Source: Actinomycetota bacterium
GTDB lineage: Bacteria; Actinomycetota; Geothermincolia; Fen-727; Anoxymicrobiaceae
DNA length: 64,000 bases
Direction of reading: 5' to 3'
Assembly: GCA_018831265.1 (NCBI GenBank)
Contig: JAHJCO010000008.1
Location: 1-64,000, forward strand
The notes beneath the pieces are model-generated. The model saw only the letters and a list, made by a program, of their open reading frames with translations. It did not search any database and was not told the origin of the DNA. The translations under genes and the position numbers were made by a program. Position 1 is the first letter of the stretch. Every line of letters starts with the position of its first letter. Below are positions 1-8,591 of this stretch, in pieces.

Positions 1-190
1 CGAACATGAACCCGCCGTGCAGCAGCAGCACGGGATCGCCTGAGCCGAAGCGGCGAAAGAAGACGTTGATGTCGTCGACGTTGACCCGCTGCTTGCTCGC
101 TCGTGGGTGGACTCGCGCGAGCCAGCCCGGATAGTCAACAACCGTTCGGACCATCCCGAGATCGTCGCGAATCGGCTGCGGCAATGCCAT
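1..190 (-). CDS. Alpha/beta hydrolase, N-terminal part (cut by window edge)
   Basis: The first 63 residues are visible, starting with ATG at 190. The segment FFRRFGSGDPVLLLHGG is the usual opening strand of alpha/beta-hydrolase fold esterases and epoxide-hydrolase relatives; HGG supplies the oxyanion-hole backbone. The catalytic serine elbow lies outside the window, so the substrate cannot be judged. The gene sits directly downstream of a decayed isochorismatase-type gene on the same strand. Confidence 0.6.
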   Translation of the reverse strand, partial: MALPQPIRDDLGMVRTVVDYPGWLARVHPRASKQRVNVDDINVFFRRFGSGDPVLLLHGGFMF

Positions 191-196
191 GGGTAT

Positions 197-613
197 CTAT
201 CCATTGATCCACTGATCGCTGGTTATCACGTCGCACTGCTGAGAAAGCACTTTCTGCAGTAGAAAGTCATTGACGTCCGGATCTGCGTCGGCACAAAGGT
301 CCGACAGTATGGTGATCCGGAAGTCCATGTCAGCCGCTTCGAGGGCTGTTACCAGTACTACGCCACTGGTTACTATCCCCGTGAGAACAAGGTGCTTGAT
401 CTCCTGGGCTCGCAGCAGGATTTCGAGGTCACTACCACTGAAAGCACTGAACCGGCGCTTCACGACCAGCACGTCGCCATCGGCGAGCTTGATAACGGGG
501 CGAGGATCTTCCAGGGCACCGGGCGGGCATTCCTTCTTGATCTCGGTGAAAGTCGGGAGTCCCCAGGAGTATCTTTCGAATCCTTGTCCGTTGGCATGGC
601 CTCCCCCCGGTCT
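197..613 (-). pseudogene. Isochorismatase-type cysteine hydrolase, 5'-truncated
   Basis: The reading frame from an in-frame TGA (614-616) down to 197 encodes the C-terminal half of a cysteine-hydrolase domain. KRRFSAFSGSDLEILLRA matches the strand before the active-site helix, GIVTSGVVLVTALEAADMD the cis-peptide/helix region, and LSDLCADADPDVNDFLL the following strand. The usual N-terminus with the catalytic Asp (about 80 residues, ALLVIDVQ-type) is absent, and no ATG/GTG/TTG lies upstream of the GTG at 472. At the expected nucleophile position the sequence reads TSGVV rather than the classical T-x-x-C, although some relatives also have Gly. A broken gene is most likely; an assembly error is possible. 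Confidence 0.55.
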
Positions 614-702
614 TCACGCCATTTTCCGGGTGACATTATATGTCAGCGGGGGAGGACCGGGGCAATCCCTCGTGCCGGCCGAACCGGTTGGTGGGGGATA
701 GG

Positions 703-734
703 GCTAATACCAGCGGGATCAAGTGCCAGGCACC
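703..734. repeat. Degenerate copy of the CTAATA palindrome family
   Basis: The left arm GCTAATA (703-709) and the core GTGCCAGGCACC (723-734) match the complete elements at 3616-3656 and 52325-52365, but the expected right arm TATTAGC is missing. It lies in the space before the exoprotein gene at 824. Confidence 0.5.
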
Positions 735-823
735 GCTTGTTTGTGATAGCGTGGGGGCCGTGATCTTATCTGAATACAGGGCCGTGGCGCTTCGAGGTCC
801 TGACATCAAGGGGAGGGGTTTCA

Positions 824-3562
824 ATGAACAGGCATTACGGATCCATAGGATGCTGTTCAGGGAGACACCGGGGGGTGACCCGGGTTCTTCTGCTGGGCGT
901 GGCACTGGGCCTCGCGGCGCTGCTGCTGCTGGCCGTGACGGCCCTGGCGGGGGGGCTGTGGAACCCGGATGGGGTTCCCATCTGCACGGCACCAGACGAC
1001 CAGTGGTCCCCCGCCTCCGTGCCGGACGGGGCCGGCGGCGCATTCATCACCTGGTACGACGACAGGGGCACGGACGGCTCCATCTACGCCCAGAGGGTCG
1101 ATTCCTCCGGCAGGACTCTGTGGGCGAGCGACGGGGTCGCGATACGCGGCGACCTGGGCAGCGACGTTAGCGACCCCGCTATCGCCGACGACGGCGCGGG
1201 CGGGGCGATTATCACCTGGGACGACGATCGCTCGAATACCCAGGTCTACGCCCAGAGGGTGAACGGCCAGGGCGTGGTCCAGTGGACCGCCGATGGCGTA
1301 CAGGTGGCCCCGACCGGTACCGGCCAGAACCGTCCGCACGTGGTGGAAGACGGGGCGGGAGGCGCCATAATCACCTGGGGGGATTACCGTGCGACGCCGG
1401 GCGTATACGCACAGAGGGTCAACGGCGCGGGCGCGAGCCTGTGGGGCGCGACCGGCGTTGCCGTCTGCACGCTCGGTGGTTCCGAGCAATGGACCGCGGA
1501 CATCACCACCGACGGCGCGCACGGCGCCATCCTCACCTGGATGGACACCCGGACCGGGGACTTCAACGTCTTCGCCCAGAGGATGAACCAGGCTGGAGCA
1601 CCTTTATGGGCAGCCAACGGGATAGCAGTATGCACCGCGGCTTCCGAGCAGATGTGGCCTCAGATAGAGTCAGACAGCTCCGGCGGGGCGATCATCACCT
1701 GGGAGGACGTGCGCGCGGCGGATAGCGATATCTATGCACAGAGGGTCAGCTCATCGGGGTCCAGGCTCTGGGGCGATGGGGGTCTCCCAGTCTGCGTTGC
1801 CGGCGGGGACCAGCAGGATCCGCAGTTGACGGCCGACGGGTCGGGCAGCCCTGTCCTCGTCTGGATGGACGAGCGTTCGGGCAATGAGATCTACGCGCAG
1901 AAGCTGCTGGCCGGCGGCACGGTGGCCCCTGGGTGGGCGGCGAACGGCATCCCCGTGGCCCCGTCCCAGGAGCCCCAGTACATTCCCGTGATAACCGGCG
2001 ACGGCTCGGGCGGAGCCATCATATCCTGGAGCCAGGGCTTCTTCGGTTTCGCCCAGCAGGTCAGGATCGCCGCACCCGTTCCTTCGGGCTTCTTCCCAAG
2101 AGTCTATACACAGCAGATCCTCTCCACGGGGAAGGTGCCCGCCGGGTGGGACCCCGCGGGCGAGCCCGTCACCGATGTCGACGAGCCCCAGGAATGGTCG
2201 GCGATAGTACCGGACGGCACCGGCGGAGCGATCGTTTGCTGGGAGGACTACCGCACCTTCGACTACTGGGACATATACGCCCAGAGGGTGAAGACCACAC
2301 CCGCGACCTGGTACCTCGCGGAAGGGTCGTCCGCCTGGGGCTTCGAGAGCTACATATCGATCGAGAACCCGAACGAGAGCGACGTCCCGGCCCGAATAAC
2401 CTACATGACCCCAACGGGCCCCCCCGTGTCCAGGGATGTGACCCTTCCCGCCCTGAGCCAGACCACCGTGGACCCGCTGGCCGATATCGGCTACGAGACG
2501 GACTTCTCGACGAAGGTGGAGAGCATGGACGGGCACGCGATCGGTGTGGACAGGACCATGATATGGCAGGGTGAGGGCGCGCCATGCACCGAGGCGCATT
2601 CGTCCGTCGGGGTGAACTCCCCCAATGACATCTGGTACCTGCCCGAGGGCTCCTCCGCGTGGGGGTTCGAGTCGTGGCTGCTCATCCAGAACCCGAACGA
2701 GAACGACGCCACCTGCACCGTCACCTACATGATCGAGGGGGCGGTGCCGCAGGTCGTCACGAAGACGGTTCCCGGCGACTCCAGGCAGTCGTTCAACATG
2801 GCCGATGACATCGGCCAGGCGGACGCCTCCATGCAGGTGGTATCGGACGTCCCCGTGATCGCGGAGCGGTCGATGTACAGGGACAACCGCAGGGAAGGAA
2901 GCGAATCGATCGGCACTGTCCAGACATCGACCGACTACTTCCTGGCGGAAGGGACAACCAACTATGGATTCACCGCCTACGTCCTGGTGCAGAACCCGAA
3001 CTCGAGCCCGTGCCTGGTGAGCCTCACCTACATGACCCCGGCCGGGCCGCAGTCGCAGGCCCCGTTCTCGATGCCCGCCTTCTCTCGCACGACGATCCGG
3101 GTGAACGACGCCCTGCCCGCTTCGGACTTCTCTACCCAGGTGCACTCCGACCTACCCGTAATCGCAGAGCGGTCCATGTACTGGGGCGCGGGTACTGAGC
3201 AGGGCGAGGCCGTGCACGATTCGATCGGAGTGGCTCAGCCGCAGGCGATCTGGTACATACCGGACGGGCAGAGCTCGGAGGGCAGGGAGACCTACACCCT
3301 CGTCCAGAACCCGAACGCGACTCCCGTCGTGGTTGAGGTCTCGTACCTGGTGGCAGGCGGCGGATCGGGCAACGTGACCTTCCAGGACACAATCCCCGCG
3401 CAGTCCCGCCAGACCTACTCGCTGGCGGACCGGATACCGTCGGACAGGGCGGCCATCGTGGTCACATGCCTGACGGATGGGAGCAAGGTGATCTGCGAGA
3501 GGGCGATGTACTGGAACGGGCGCGGCGCGGGCACGTGCACCATCGGAGGCTCGGCAGACTGA
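824..3562 (+). CDS. Exported propeller protein with four WYLAEG-type modules
   Basis: 912 residues; ATG preceded by a purine-rich GGGGAGGGG. A hydrophobic export segment covers about residues 18-44. Residues about 47-490 hold eight repeats of roughly 55 residues with the signature GGAIITWxDxR...YAQRV, probably blades of a beta-propeller. Four modules of about 105 residues follow, starting near residues 496, 604, 705 and 810; each opens with WYLAEG/WYLPEG/YFLAEG/WYIPDG, contains QNPN-like and ERxMY motifs, and ends the protein with no LPxTG, SLH or membrane anchor. The module order matches that of the exoprotein ending at 16210. Binding or adhesive function outside the cell is inferred; the ligand is unknown. 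Confidence 0.8.
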   Translation: MNRHYGSIGCCSGRHRGVTRVLLLGVALGLAALLLLAVTALAGGLWNPDGVPICTAPDDQWSPASVPDGAGGAFITWYDDRGTDGSIYAQRVDSSGRTLWASDGVAIRGDLGSDVSDPAIADDGAGGAIITWDDDRSNTQVYAQRVNGQGVVQWTADGVQVAPTGTGQNRPHVVEDGAGGAIITWGDYRATPGVYAQRVNGAGASLWGATGVAVCTLGGSEQWTADITTDGAHGAILTWMDTRTGDFNVFAQRMNQAGAPLWAANGIAVCTAASEQMWPQIESDSSGGAIITWEDVRAADSDIYAQRVSSSGSRLWGDGGLPVCVAGGDQQDPQLTADGSGSPVLVWMDERSGNEIYAQKLLAGGTVAPGWAANGIPVAPSQEPQYIPVITGDGSGGAIISWSQGFFGFAQQVRIAAPVPSGFFPRVYTQQILSTGKVPAGWDPAGEPVTDVDEPQEWSAIVPDGTGGAIVCWEDYRTFDYWDIYAQRVKTTPATWYLAEGSSAWGFESYISIENPNESDVPARITYMTPTGPPVSRDVTLPALSQTTVDPLADIGYETDFSTKVESMDGHAIGVDRTMIWQGEGAPCTEAHSSVGVNSPNDIWYLPEGSSAWGFESWLLIQNPNENDATCTVTYMIEGAVPQVVTKTVPGDSRQSFNMADDIGQADASMQVVSDVPVIAERSMYRDNRREGSESIGTVQTSTDYFLAEGTTNYGFTAYVLVQNPNSSPCLVSLTYMTPAGPQSQAPFSMPAFSRTTIRVNDALPASDFSTQVHSDLPVIAERSMYWGAGTEQGEAVHDSIGVAQPQAIWYIPDGQSSEGRETYTLVQNPNATPVVVEVSYLVAGGGSGNVTFQDTIPAQSRQTYSLADRIPSDRAAIVVTCLTDGSKVICERAMYWNGRGAGTCTIGGSAD

Positions 3563-3570
3563 TCAGACCA

Positions 3571-3588
3571 GGCGGACTGAAGTCCGCC
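3571..3588. terminator. GGCGGACT hairpin downstream of the exoprotein gene
   Basis: GGCGGACTGAAGTCCGCC is a perfect 8-bp inverted repeat with a 2-nt centre, 9 nt after the stop codon. No T-run follows. The same hairpin core recurs near 60611 between dnaJ and hspR, so it may be a mobile small palindrome rather than a dedicated terminator. Confidence 0.45.
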
Positions 3589-3615
3589 CCCAATACAGAG
3601 AGCTTGGGCTTTGGG

Positions 3616-3656
3616 GCTAATACTTCAGGCCTAATGTGCCTGGCACCATTATTAGC
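3616..3656. repeat. CTAATA-family palindrome, complete copy
   Basis: Arms GCTAATA (3616-3622) and TATTAGC (3650-3656) are exact reverse complements and enclose the conserved core GGCCTAATGTGCCTGGCACC. Total length is 41 nt, identical to the copy at 52325-52365, where the outer pair is A/T instead of G/C. Confidence 0.75.
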
Positions 3657-3667
3657 TGCTTTCGCCC

Positions 3668-4684
3668 TCAGGCGGTCGGAGGCGAGGTCGCGCGGTAGTA
3701 CGCGGTGCCGTCGCGCAGTTCCATCGTCACCTCTCCCGTCCGCTCGAGGATCACCAGGTGTCCGAAGACCTCGCGCATGGCCAGGAAGACGTTTATGGGG
3801 CTCATCTCCATGTTTATGTGCGTAAGCAGGACTACGGCGAGCTGAAGGACGGTCTTCTCTTCCTCCACGATGTCATCGCGCAGGAATCGCAGCCGCTCCT
3901 CGTGGTGAAGGAGCACGTCGTCTATGCGGGCTTCGAAGTCGGGAATCGAAGCGCCGTGGCCGGGCAGGGCCTTCCCGGTCTCGAACTCCCTGATCTTGTG
4001 GAGCGAATCTATGTAGTCGGGCAGGCCGCTCTGCTTCTCGCTCAACCACGGGGGGTACAGGTCCGGGTTCGGGGTTATCGATTGCAACAGCATGTCGCCC
4101 GTGAACATCAGGCGCTCTTCCGGGTCGTAGAGGCAGATGTGGTCGATGGTGTGCCCGGGTGTGTGGATGACACGCAGGTCGCGCGGGCCGGCCCGGATGA
4201 TATCCCCATCTTCAACAGTCTCGTCCACGGCGACCGGCTCCGCGGCGGTGTCCCATGCGCTCGGCTCGAAAAAGGACCGCCTGGCGAGCTCCGGGTCGAG
4301 ACCGACGAACGGGGCCAGGTCCACCAGGTAGTCGCGCAGCCGTAGCTGCTCGGCGTGGTAATCGCCGAGGATTTCACTCCCGAGCCTGTGGCAGACGACC
4401 CTTGCTCCACTTGCTTCCTTCAGCATGGCGGCAAGGCCCATGTGGTCGAGGTGATGGTGGGTGACGATGATCCGGCCGAGAGTCCCGACGGGGTACCCCA
4501 CCTCGTCGAGCGCCCGGTAGAGGGCATCGGGGATGCCGGGGAGTATGGGGCCGGTGTCGATGAGCGTCAAGGGATCGCCGGCCAGCAGGTAGACGTTTAT
4601 CGGCTGGACGCCGAGAGGCAGGTCGAACTGGAGGCCGAAGACGCCGTCCGCGATCTCCGTGATAGCCGCGCTACAACTGTCCAT
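3668..4684 (-). CDS. MBL-fold metallo-hydrolase
   Basis: About 338 residues from ATG at 4684 (preceded by GGGAGGG); an upstream start at 4741 is open but lacks such a site. The metal-binding set is THHHLDHMG (HxHxDH-type), a distal His in HTPGHTIDH, the Asp in FTGDMLL, and the final His in LPGHG. This is the glyoxalase-II-like arrangement with two metals. The last about 80 residues resemble the winged-helix tail seen in many of these enzymes. It is distantly similar to the MBL protein at 41016-41963. Substrate unknown; a thioester or lactone hydrolase is plausible. It converges on the exoprotein gene across a palindromic repeat. Confidence 0.8.
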   Translation of the reverse strand: MDSCSAAITEIADGVFGLQFDLPLGVQPINVYLLAGDPLTLIDTGPILPGIPDALYRALDEVGYPVGTLGRIIVTHHHLDHMGLAAMLKEASGARVVCHRLGSEILGDYHAEQLRLRDYLVDLAPFVGLDPELARRSFFEPSAWDTAAEPVAVDETVEDGDIIRAGPRDLRVIHTPGHTIDHICLYDPEERLMFTGDMLLQSITPNPDLYPPWLSEKQSGLPDYIDSLHKIREFETGKALPGHGASIPDFEARIDDVLLHHEERLRFLRDDIVEEEKTVLQLAVVLLTHINMEMSPINVFLAMREVFGHLVILERTGEVTMELRDGTAYYRATSPPTA

Positions 4685-4887
4685 GACCCTCCCGGTCCCC
4701 GCCTCGCATGCCGACCGTACCTGCCACCGAATAACGAACAAAGGTAAAGGTTATCAGAAACGGAGAAAGCGCCGGAGGGGCGGGGGAGAGGTGCTCCGGG
4801 CTGCTTGTAATGCAAAGCCCTCTCGTGTCGTCTGGAGGGACAGGTACGATCAAGCGGGTTCATAGTCCGACGGCACAGGAGGGGGAC

Positions 4888-5418
4888 ATGGCTGAACTGG
4901 GTGAAAAGGACAGGCTGCTGAAGTCGATCTCGAAGGTCATCGGGTCGAACCTGCGGCCAGGTGAAACGCTGGTGAACATAGACGTGGGACAGAGGAAGAC
5001 GGCGGGCGAGGCCGTTCAGGGGGCCGCCGAAACCTACCGAAAGACGGCGAAGAAGCAGTTCGTGGCCGGCCTGCTTGGCGGCCACATGGCCAGGAGGGCG
5101 GTCACCAATGCGTCCCGGGATGAGTACTCCGAGGCTGCCGGCTTCAGCGGGATGTTTGCGGTTCTCCTGACGGATACATCCCTTTACCTCGTTCCGATCA
5201 CCCCATCGGGGATGAAGTACGCGCAGCGCGATGACGAGCCGGCGAGGATACTCGCTATGGAAGGGCTGCGCGTCGATGCCGGCGAGATAAGCGAGACGAC
5301 CTCCGCGCCGGGTGCCACCGCACGGACATTGAACGCGACTTTCACTCCTGCCGGAGGCGAGCCCGTCACCCTCAACCTCTACGATGTCGACCTATGGCGG
5401 TCACTCGCCGGCCGGTAA
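4888..5418 (+). CDS. Conserved-looking cytosolic protein of unknown function
   Basis: 176 residues from ATG 4888, chosen because AGGAGGGGG lies 4878-4886 just upstream; a longer frame from 4810 lacks such a site. No signal peptide or membrane helix. A lysine-rich first third (GQRKTAGEAVQGAAETYRKT) is followed by a beta-rich section (VLLTDTSLYLVPITPSG). I do not recognise the family. Its last 36 nt are duplicated with one mismatch at 6019-6054, so the gene or its 3' end was once copied. Confidence 0.6.
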   Translation: MAELGEKDRLLKSISKVIGSNLRPGETLVNIDVGQRKTAGEAVQGAAETYRKTAKKQFVAGLLGGHMARRAVTNASRDEYSEAAGFSGMFAVLLTDTSLYLVPITPSGMKYAQRDDEPARILAMEGLRVDAGEISETTSAPGATARTLNATFTPAGGEPVTLNLYDVDLWRSLAGR

Positions 5419-5440
5419 TTGTTCATTTCCCCGGTAGGGC

Positions 5441-5773
5441 TTATTGCTTCATGTAGAGATTGCCGGCAAAGTCACGCAGGCCCTCGTCCACGATGGTGAA
5501 AGTGCCGGTATCGCCGAGTTCCTTGCCGTCCGGGCCGGTAAGAACCACAGAATCGCCCTTCACCTTGTAAGTGATGGCGAGTCCCTCGAGGTCCTCACTC
5601 AAAGAGAACGTCCCTGTGTTGTCGGCTTTGAGGGTAAGAACTACAGTATCCTCACCAGCTTCAGCCTTGTACACACCCTCCACGCTCGACCCATTCGAGC
5701 CGCTCGATCCGCACCCGGTGATAACCATAACCGCCGCCAGTACCACAAGCAGGATTCCAACAGATTTCTTCAC
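5441..5773 (-). CDS. Small secreted lipoprotein
   Basis: 110 residues from GTG 5773, which has AGGAGG four bases upstream; a longer frame from 5815 is less likely. The N-terminus VKKSVGILLVVLAAVMVITGC is a lipoprotein signal with lipobox ITGC, followed by a Ser/Gly/Asn linker. The mature part is a small beta-rich domain with a TGTFS...TGTFTI repeat, resembling lipocalin-like or DUF-type periplasmic domains that report ligand binding. Converges on the unknown gene ending at 5418. Function unknown. Confidence 0.65.
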   Translation of the reverse strand: MKKSVGILLVVLAAVMVITGCGSSGSNGSSVEGVYKAEAGEDTVVLTLKADNTGTFSLSEDLEGLAITYKVKGDSVVLTGPDGKELGDTGTFTIVDEGLRDFAGNLYMKQ

Positions 5774-5830
5774 AATGCCTCCTAGCCTCCGGTTACCTGA
5801 ATCCTGACCCAGCATATAGCCTCTGAACCG

Positions 5831-5928
5831 TGAAAGAAAACCTCAAACCATTTCTTTCACCGTTGGCGCTTTCAGTGAATGAAAGAAAACCTCAAACCAT
5901 TTCTTTCACCGTTGGCGCTTTCAGTGAA
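5831..5928. repeat. Two tandem 49-bp copies of the CCTCAAACC palindrome
   Basis: Units 5831-5879 and 5880-5928 are identical. Each begins with a 9-bp stem, TGAAAGAAA paired with TTTCTTTCA, around acctcaaacca, followed by a 20-nt tail ending TTTCAGTGAA. Related elements with changed but still complementary arms occur at 33700, 36602 and 46885. Confidence 0.8.
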
Positions 5929-6018
5929 TGCTCGCCCAGAAATCCAGGATAGCGCGGTTGACCACATGCGGCTGCGGGTACCATTCTCTCTACGATAAGC
6001 GCCACGGGATCGCCGGCC

Positions 6019-6054
6019 GATGTCGACCTCTGGCGGTCACTCGCCGGCCGGTAA
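6019..6054 (+). pseudogene. Remnant of a gene 3' end (copy of 5383-5418)
   Basis: These 36 nt repeat the last eleven codons and stop of the gene at 4888-5418 (DVDLWRSLAGR then TAA) with a single mismatch. The sequence further upstream does not match. This is what remains of a duplicated paralogue or of a local duplication that also carried the palindromes at 5831-5928. Confidence 0.6.
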
Positions 6055-6062
6055 TCGTCGAT

Positions 6063-6983
6063 TCACCGTGCGTGCAGAATCTCGGCGCCACCGGTTGCGA
6101 TCCTGTCTATCAGCTCGCGCGCCGGGACAATGGCCTTGATCGCGCCGGCGCATTGGCCCGCCATCACCAGGCCGGCGTCGGCGCTCTCTTTCGTGCAGGT
6201 CTCGTTGAAGCGGAGCCAGGCTTCCGTGATCGCCTGTTTCCGCGGTTCCGGATCGAGCTCCATCGTCCGCGTCAGGAAATCGTTCTTGAGTACCCGTAAG
6301 GGCCCGACGGCCATGGGAACCACGACGGTGTCCTGAGGCCCGGCGTCGATCAGCGCTCTCTTGTATTCCGGATGCGCGGCGGACTCCTCCGTGAGTATCA
6401 GTGCGGTGCCCAACTGCACGCCCATCGCCCCCAGGGCCAGCGCGGCTGCATATCCGTGCGCGTCGAAGACCCCGCCCGCGGCTACGACCGGGACCGTTAC
6501 GGCGTCAACGACCTCCGGGACGAGGCACATCGTCGAAATGGCTGTCGGCGACTGCATGCCGCCGGATTCTCCACCCTCGGCGACAACGCCGTCAACACCG
6601 CTGGATTCAGCCTTGAAGGCGAGTTCCGGCGAAGGAATCACGTGAAGGACCTGGAGGCCGAGATCGTGCAGCATGGACGTAAGAACGCGGGGTGAACCGG
6701 CTGACGTGGTGACGACTTTCACACGTTGTTCAGCCAGGACCTCCGCGAGCTTCGGGGCTTCCGGGTTCAAGACCATGAGATTGGCACCGAACGGCCTGTC
6801 CGTCATCTCTCTGACTCTCTGGATCCTCTCCCTGAGCGAGTCGGAATCCATACCTATCGTGGCAATCAGTCCGAGCCCCCCGGCTTCCGACACGGCCGCC
6901 ACGAGTTCAGGCCCCGCAATAGCACCAAGTGCGCCCATCATTATCGGGTAGCGAGTCCCGGTCAACCTGGTGATGTCGTCCAC
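6063..6983 (-). CDS. Nitronate monooxygenase-like FMN enzyme (NPD family)
   Basis: 306 residues from GTG 6983, which has GGAGG eight bases upstream; the longer frame to 7160 would run into the next gene. The opening TGTRYPIMMGALGAIAGPEL and the segments GGLGLIATIG, GVDGVVAEGGESGG, VPVVAAGGV and GAMGVQLGTAL are the FMN and phosphate-binding loops of the 2-nitropropane dioxygenase / enoyl-ACP reductase II (FabK-like) TIM barrel. The EGGESGG loop carries the family's E-(A/G)-G-x-x-G pattern (usually with His). Likely oxidises alkyl nitronates or acts as a flavin reductase. Probably co-transcribed with the CopG-type gene upstream. Confidence 0.75.
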   Translation of the reverse strand: MDDITRLTGTRYPIMMGALGAIAGPELVAAVSEAGGLGLIATIGMDSDSLRERIQRVREMTDRPFGANLMVLNPEAPKLAEVLAEQRVKVVTTSAGSPRVLTSMLHDLGLQVLHVIPSPELAFKAESSGVDGVVAEGGESGGMQSPTAISTMCLVPEVVDAVTVPVVAAGGVFDAHGYAAALALGAMGVQLGTALILTEESAAHPEYKRALIDAGPQDTVVVPMAVGPLRVLKNDFLTRTMELDPEPRKQAITEAWLRFNETCTKESADAGLVMAGQCAGAIKAIVPARELIDRIATGGAEILHAR

Positions 6984-7006
6984 GTGAGCCACCTCCACAG
7001 CATGGG

Positions 7007-7381
7007 CTAGTCGCCCGTGAGCCCTCCGGACCCGGCTTTGAGTTCCTCCAGGTCCTTGCTCATCCCCAGGACCAGTTCCGTGAGCACCTCGATCTCGCTC
7101 TTCGCGCCTTTCGCCCCGCGTTGAGCGCGAAGGGACCTCTCCAGGCCGTCGTATATCCACTCGCGCATGAGCGTCTGGTATTTCGACCCTCTCGCGTCTG
7201 CTATTCTTCGCGTCTGCTCGCGCACGACGGGTTCCATCCGGAGGGCGACGACGATACTCTTGTTGCTCGAGCGGAGGAAGGGGCCAAGGTCCGAGAAATC
7301 AACGAATTCGATGACGTCGTGCTTCCTCCAGAATTCCAGCTCTTCATCGAGCTCTTCAAACTCGGGCAGTGCGCGAGGCAT
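7007..7381 (-). CDS. CopG/BrnA-type ribbon-helix-helix antitoxin
   Basis: 124 residues from ATG 7381 with GGAGGA upstream (a longer frame to 7453 has no site and begins in the promoter). The start PEFEELDEELEFWRKHD is the N-terminal motif of the CopG_antitoxin/BrnA group, followed by IVVALRMEPVVREQTRRIADARG, a ribbon-helix-helix-like segment. The C-terminal third is a probable coiled coil (EIEVLTELVLGMSKDLEEL). No toxin gene (BrnT-like or other) is adjacent, so it is orphaned or serves as a stand-alone repressor, perhaps of itself and the nitronate monooxygenase. Confidence 0.6.
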   Translation of the reverse strand: MPRALPEFEELDEELEFWRKHDVIEFVDFSDLGPFLRSSNKSIVVALRMEPVVREQTRRIADARGSKYQTLMREWIYDGLERSLRAQRGAKGAKSEIEVLTELVLGMSKDLEELKAGSGGLTGD

Positions 7382-7402
7382 ACTCTCCTCCAGGGTAATG
7401 TA

Positions 7403-7415
7403 TATACATAGTATA
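7403..7415. promoter_or_regulatory. TATAC-ATA-GTATA dyad before the CopG-type gene
   Basis: A perfect 5-bp inverted repeat lies between the ribosome-binding site and an AT-rich promoter zone (7450-7500, containing ACTATAATTC and TATAGTATC). Ribbon-helix-helix antitoxins usually bind such short dyads to repress themselves; autoregulation is inferred from the position. Confidence 0.4.
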
Positions 7416-7604
7416 TTCAGCCCCGAGCACGGTGTCAAAGACTTGAATCCCACTAGTTAACTATAATTCACTAATATAGTATCTTGTCTATACAAATAAC
7501 GGCCACTGCGGGTCCGAGACCGGTTTTCAGGCGATTTCCGTTGTTTCTGATGCACCTGTTAACTCTTGTTGAGGATGTTATTCAAGCCTCGGACACCTGT
7601 CGCT

Positions 7605-7976
7605 TCAGGAGGCCACGTGCTCGGCGTGCACAGTGAGAGCGTAGATAACGAGCGTGTCGACCGCGATGGCCAGCACGGAGAACGCCGGGTGCGTCCAAAT
7701 CACCGACAGGTGGAAGGCGACGCTGAGCGAGCAGAACACCAGGCCGATCAGGCGCCCCCAGAGAGCCCCGTTGAGGACCGCCAGCCCGGCCGCCACCAGC
7801 GAGGCGCCCACGACCATGAAGATGATTCCCCAGAAGGTGAGGTTGGCGAACACCAGCCTCTCGGCGAGCAGCTCCTGACGCGCGATCGCGGCGATGCCCC
7901 AGGTGAAGTTTCCTATCCCCGCCAGTATCAGCATTATCGAAGCGAACGTGAGCCACCCGGAACGCCTCTTGTCCAT
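7605..7976 (-). CDS. DUF7144-type four-helix membrane protein
   Basis: 123 residues with four hydrophobic helices (about 10-27, 44-65, 72-92, 96-115). The start GWLTFASIMLILAGIGNFTWGI fits the actinobacterial DUF7144 family, which opens GW-x-TFA and has a short polar loop before the second helix. Function unknown. It precedes another small membrane protein on the same strand. Confidence 0.65.
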   Translation of the reverse strand: MDKRRSGWLTFASIMLILAGIGNFTWGIAAIARQELLAERLVFANLTFWGIIFMVVGASLVAAGLAVLNGALWGRLIGLVFCSLSVAFHLSVIWTHPAFSVLAIAVDTLVIYALTVHAEHVAS

Positions 7977-7987
7977 CTCACCGCCCC

Positions 7988-8185
7988 CTACTTCGCGGGC
8001 CAGAATATGACGCCGGTTACCATGAAAGGTACGAACATGAGCAGCACGCAGACGGCGATGGTGGCCTCTGTATGGGTACGCCTGGCATGTGCTGTCTCTT
8101 CCCGCATATGCTCCGTTTCGTGCATATGCTTCCTCTTCAGCTCACGCTTCTTTTTCTGCTTCTGCTTGTCCGCCTGTGTGGTCAT
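7988..8185 (-). CDS. Small single-span membrane protein
   Basis: 65 residues from ATG 8185. A strongly basic, helical N-terminus (KQKQKKKRELKRKH) is followed by His/Glu/Thr-rich sequence and one C-terminal helix (AVCVLLMFVPFMVTGVIFW). The stop lies 11 nt before the start of the DUF7144-type gene, so the pair is probably one transcript. No recognised family. Confidence 0.45.
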   Translation of the reverse strand: MTTQADKQKQKKKRELKRKHMHETEHMREETAHARRTHTEATIAVCVLLMFVPFMVTGVIFWPAK

Positions 8186-8237
8186 CCGCAATCAGCCCTT
8201 TCCGATGATTTCCCAGATTCTCCCACATCGAGGCGTG

Positions 8238-8513
8238 TCAGGCTATGGAACGCACGGCAGCGCCCGAAAGGGACACGTGGTCGAGTTTCTCACCCAGGTC
8301 GAGTTCTGGCTTCAACTCATCCAGGATATCCGAAGGATTGTTGAACACACTTCTGATTGCGGTATGGTCGGTCGTTCTACCCAGTTGGCAGTATACGCAG
8401 TCGTGATCACAGGTTTTATAAGGGACGAGGTCCACACCGAGCGAAACACCGAGTCTCCTCGAATGTACCGGGCCGTACACATGCCTGTCTCCTGCCAGGT
8501 CTCTTCTTGGCAT
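8238..8513 (-). pseudogene. Radical SAM protein, C-terminally truncated
   Basis: The 91 residues match the N-terminus of a radical SAM family that begins YGPVPSRRLG-RSLGVDLVP. The [4Fe-4S] motif CDHDCVYC (CxxxCxxC) is intact. The frame ends after DHVSLSG, where relatives continue with SGEPTL and about 200 more residues including the SAM-binding barrel. Without them no activity is expected. Confidence 0.65.
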
Positions 8514-8591
8514 TGATTAACGCTCCCCGCTCCTTTTATTTGCGGGCAACTGGAGACCTCGTGCGGTTTGAATTCCAGGCTCCACCTTGCT

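Noticed and set aside
1751..3145. 464-codon open frame on the minus strand opposite the first exoprotein gene
   Set aside because: High-GC antisense shadow: low-complexity Arg/Gly/His-rich translation, while the plus strand has signal peptide and repeats.
5831..5928. Possible start of a CRISPR array (two exact 49-bp repeats)
   Set aside because: The units are directly adjacent with no spacer, only two copies exist, and no cas gene is present.
7007..7381. Complete toxin-antitoxin pair
   Set aside because: No toxin-like small gene adjoins the CopG-type gene on either side; the neighbour is a nitronate monooxygenase-like enzyme.
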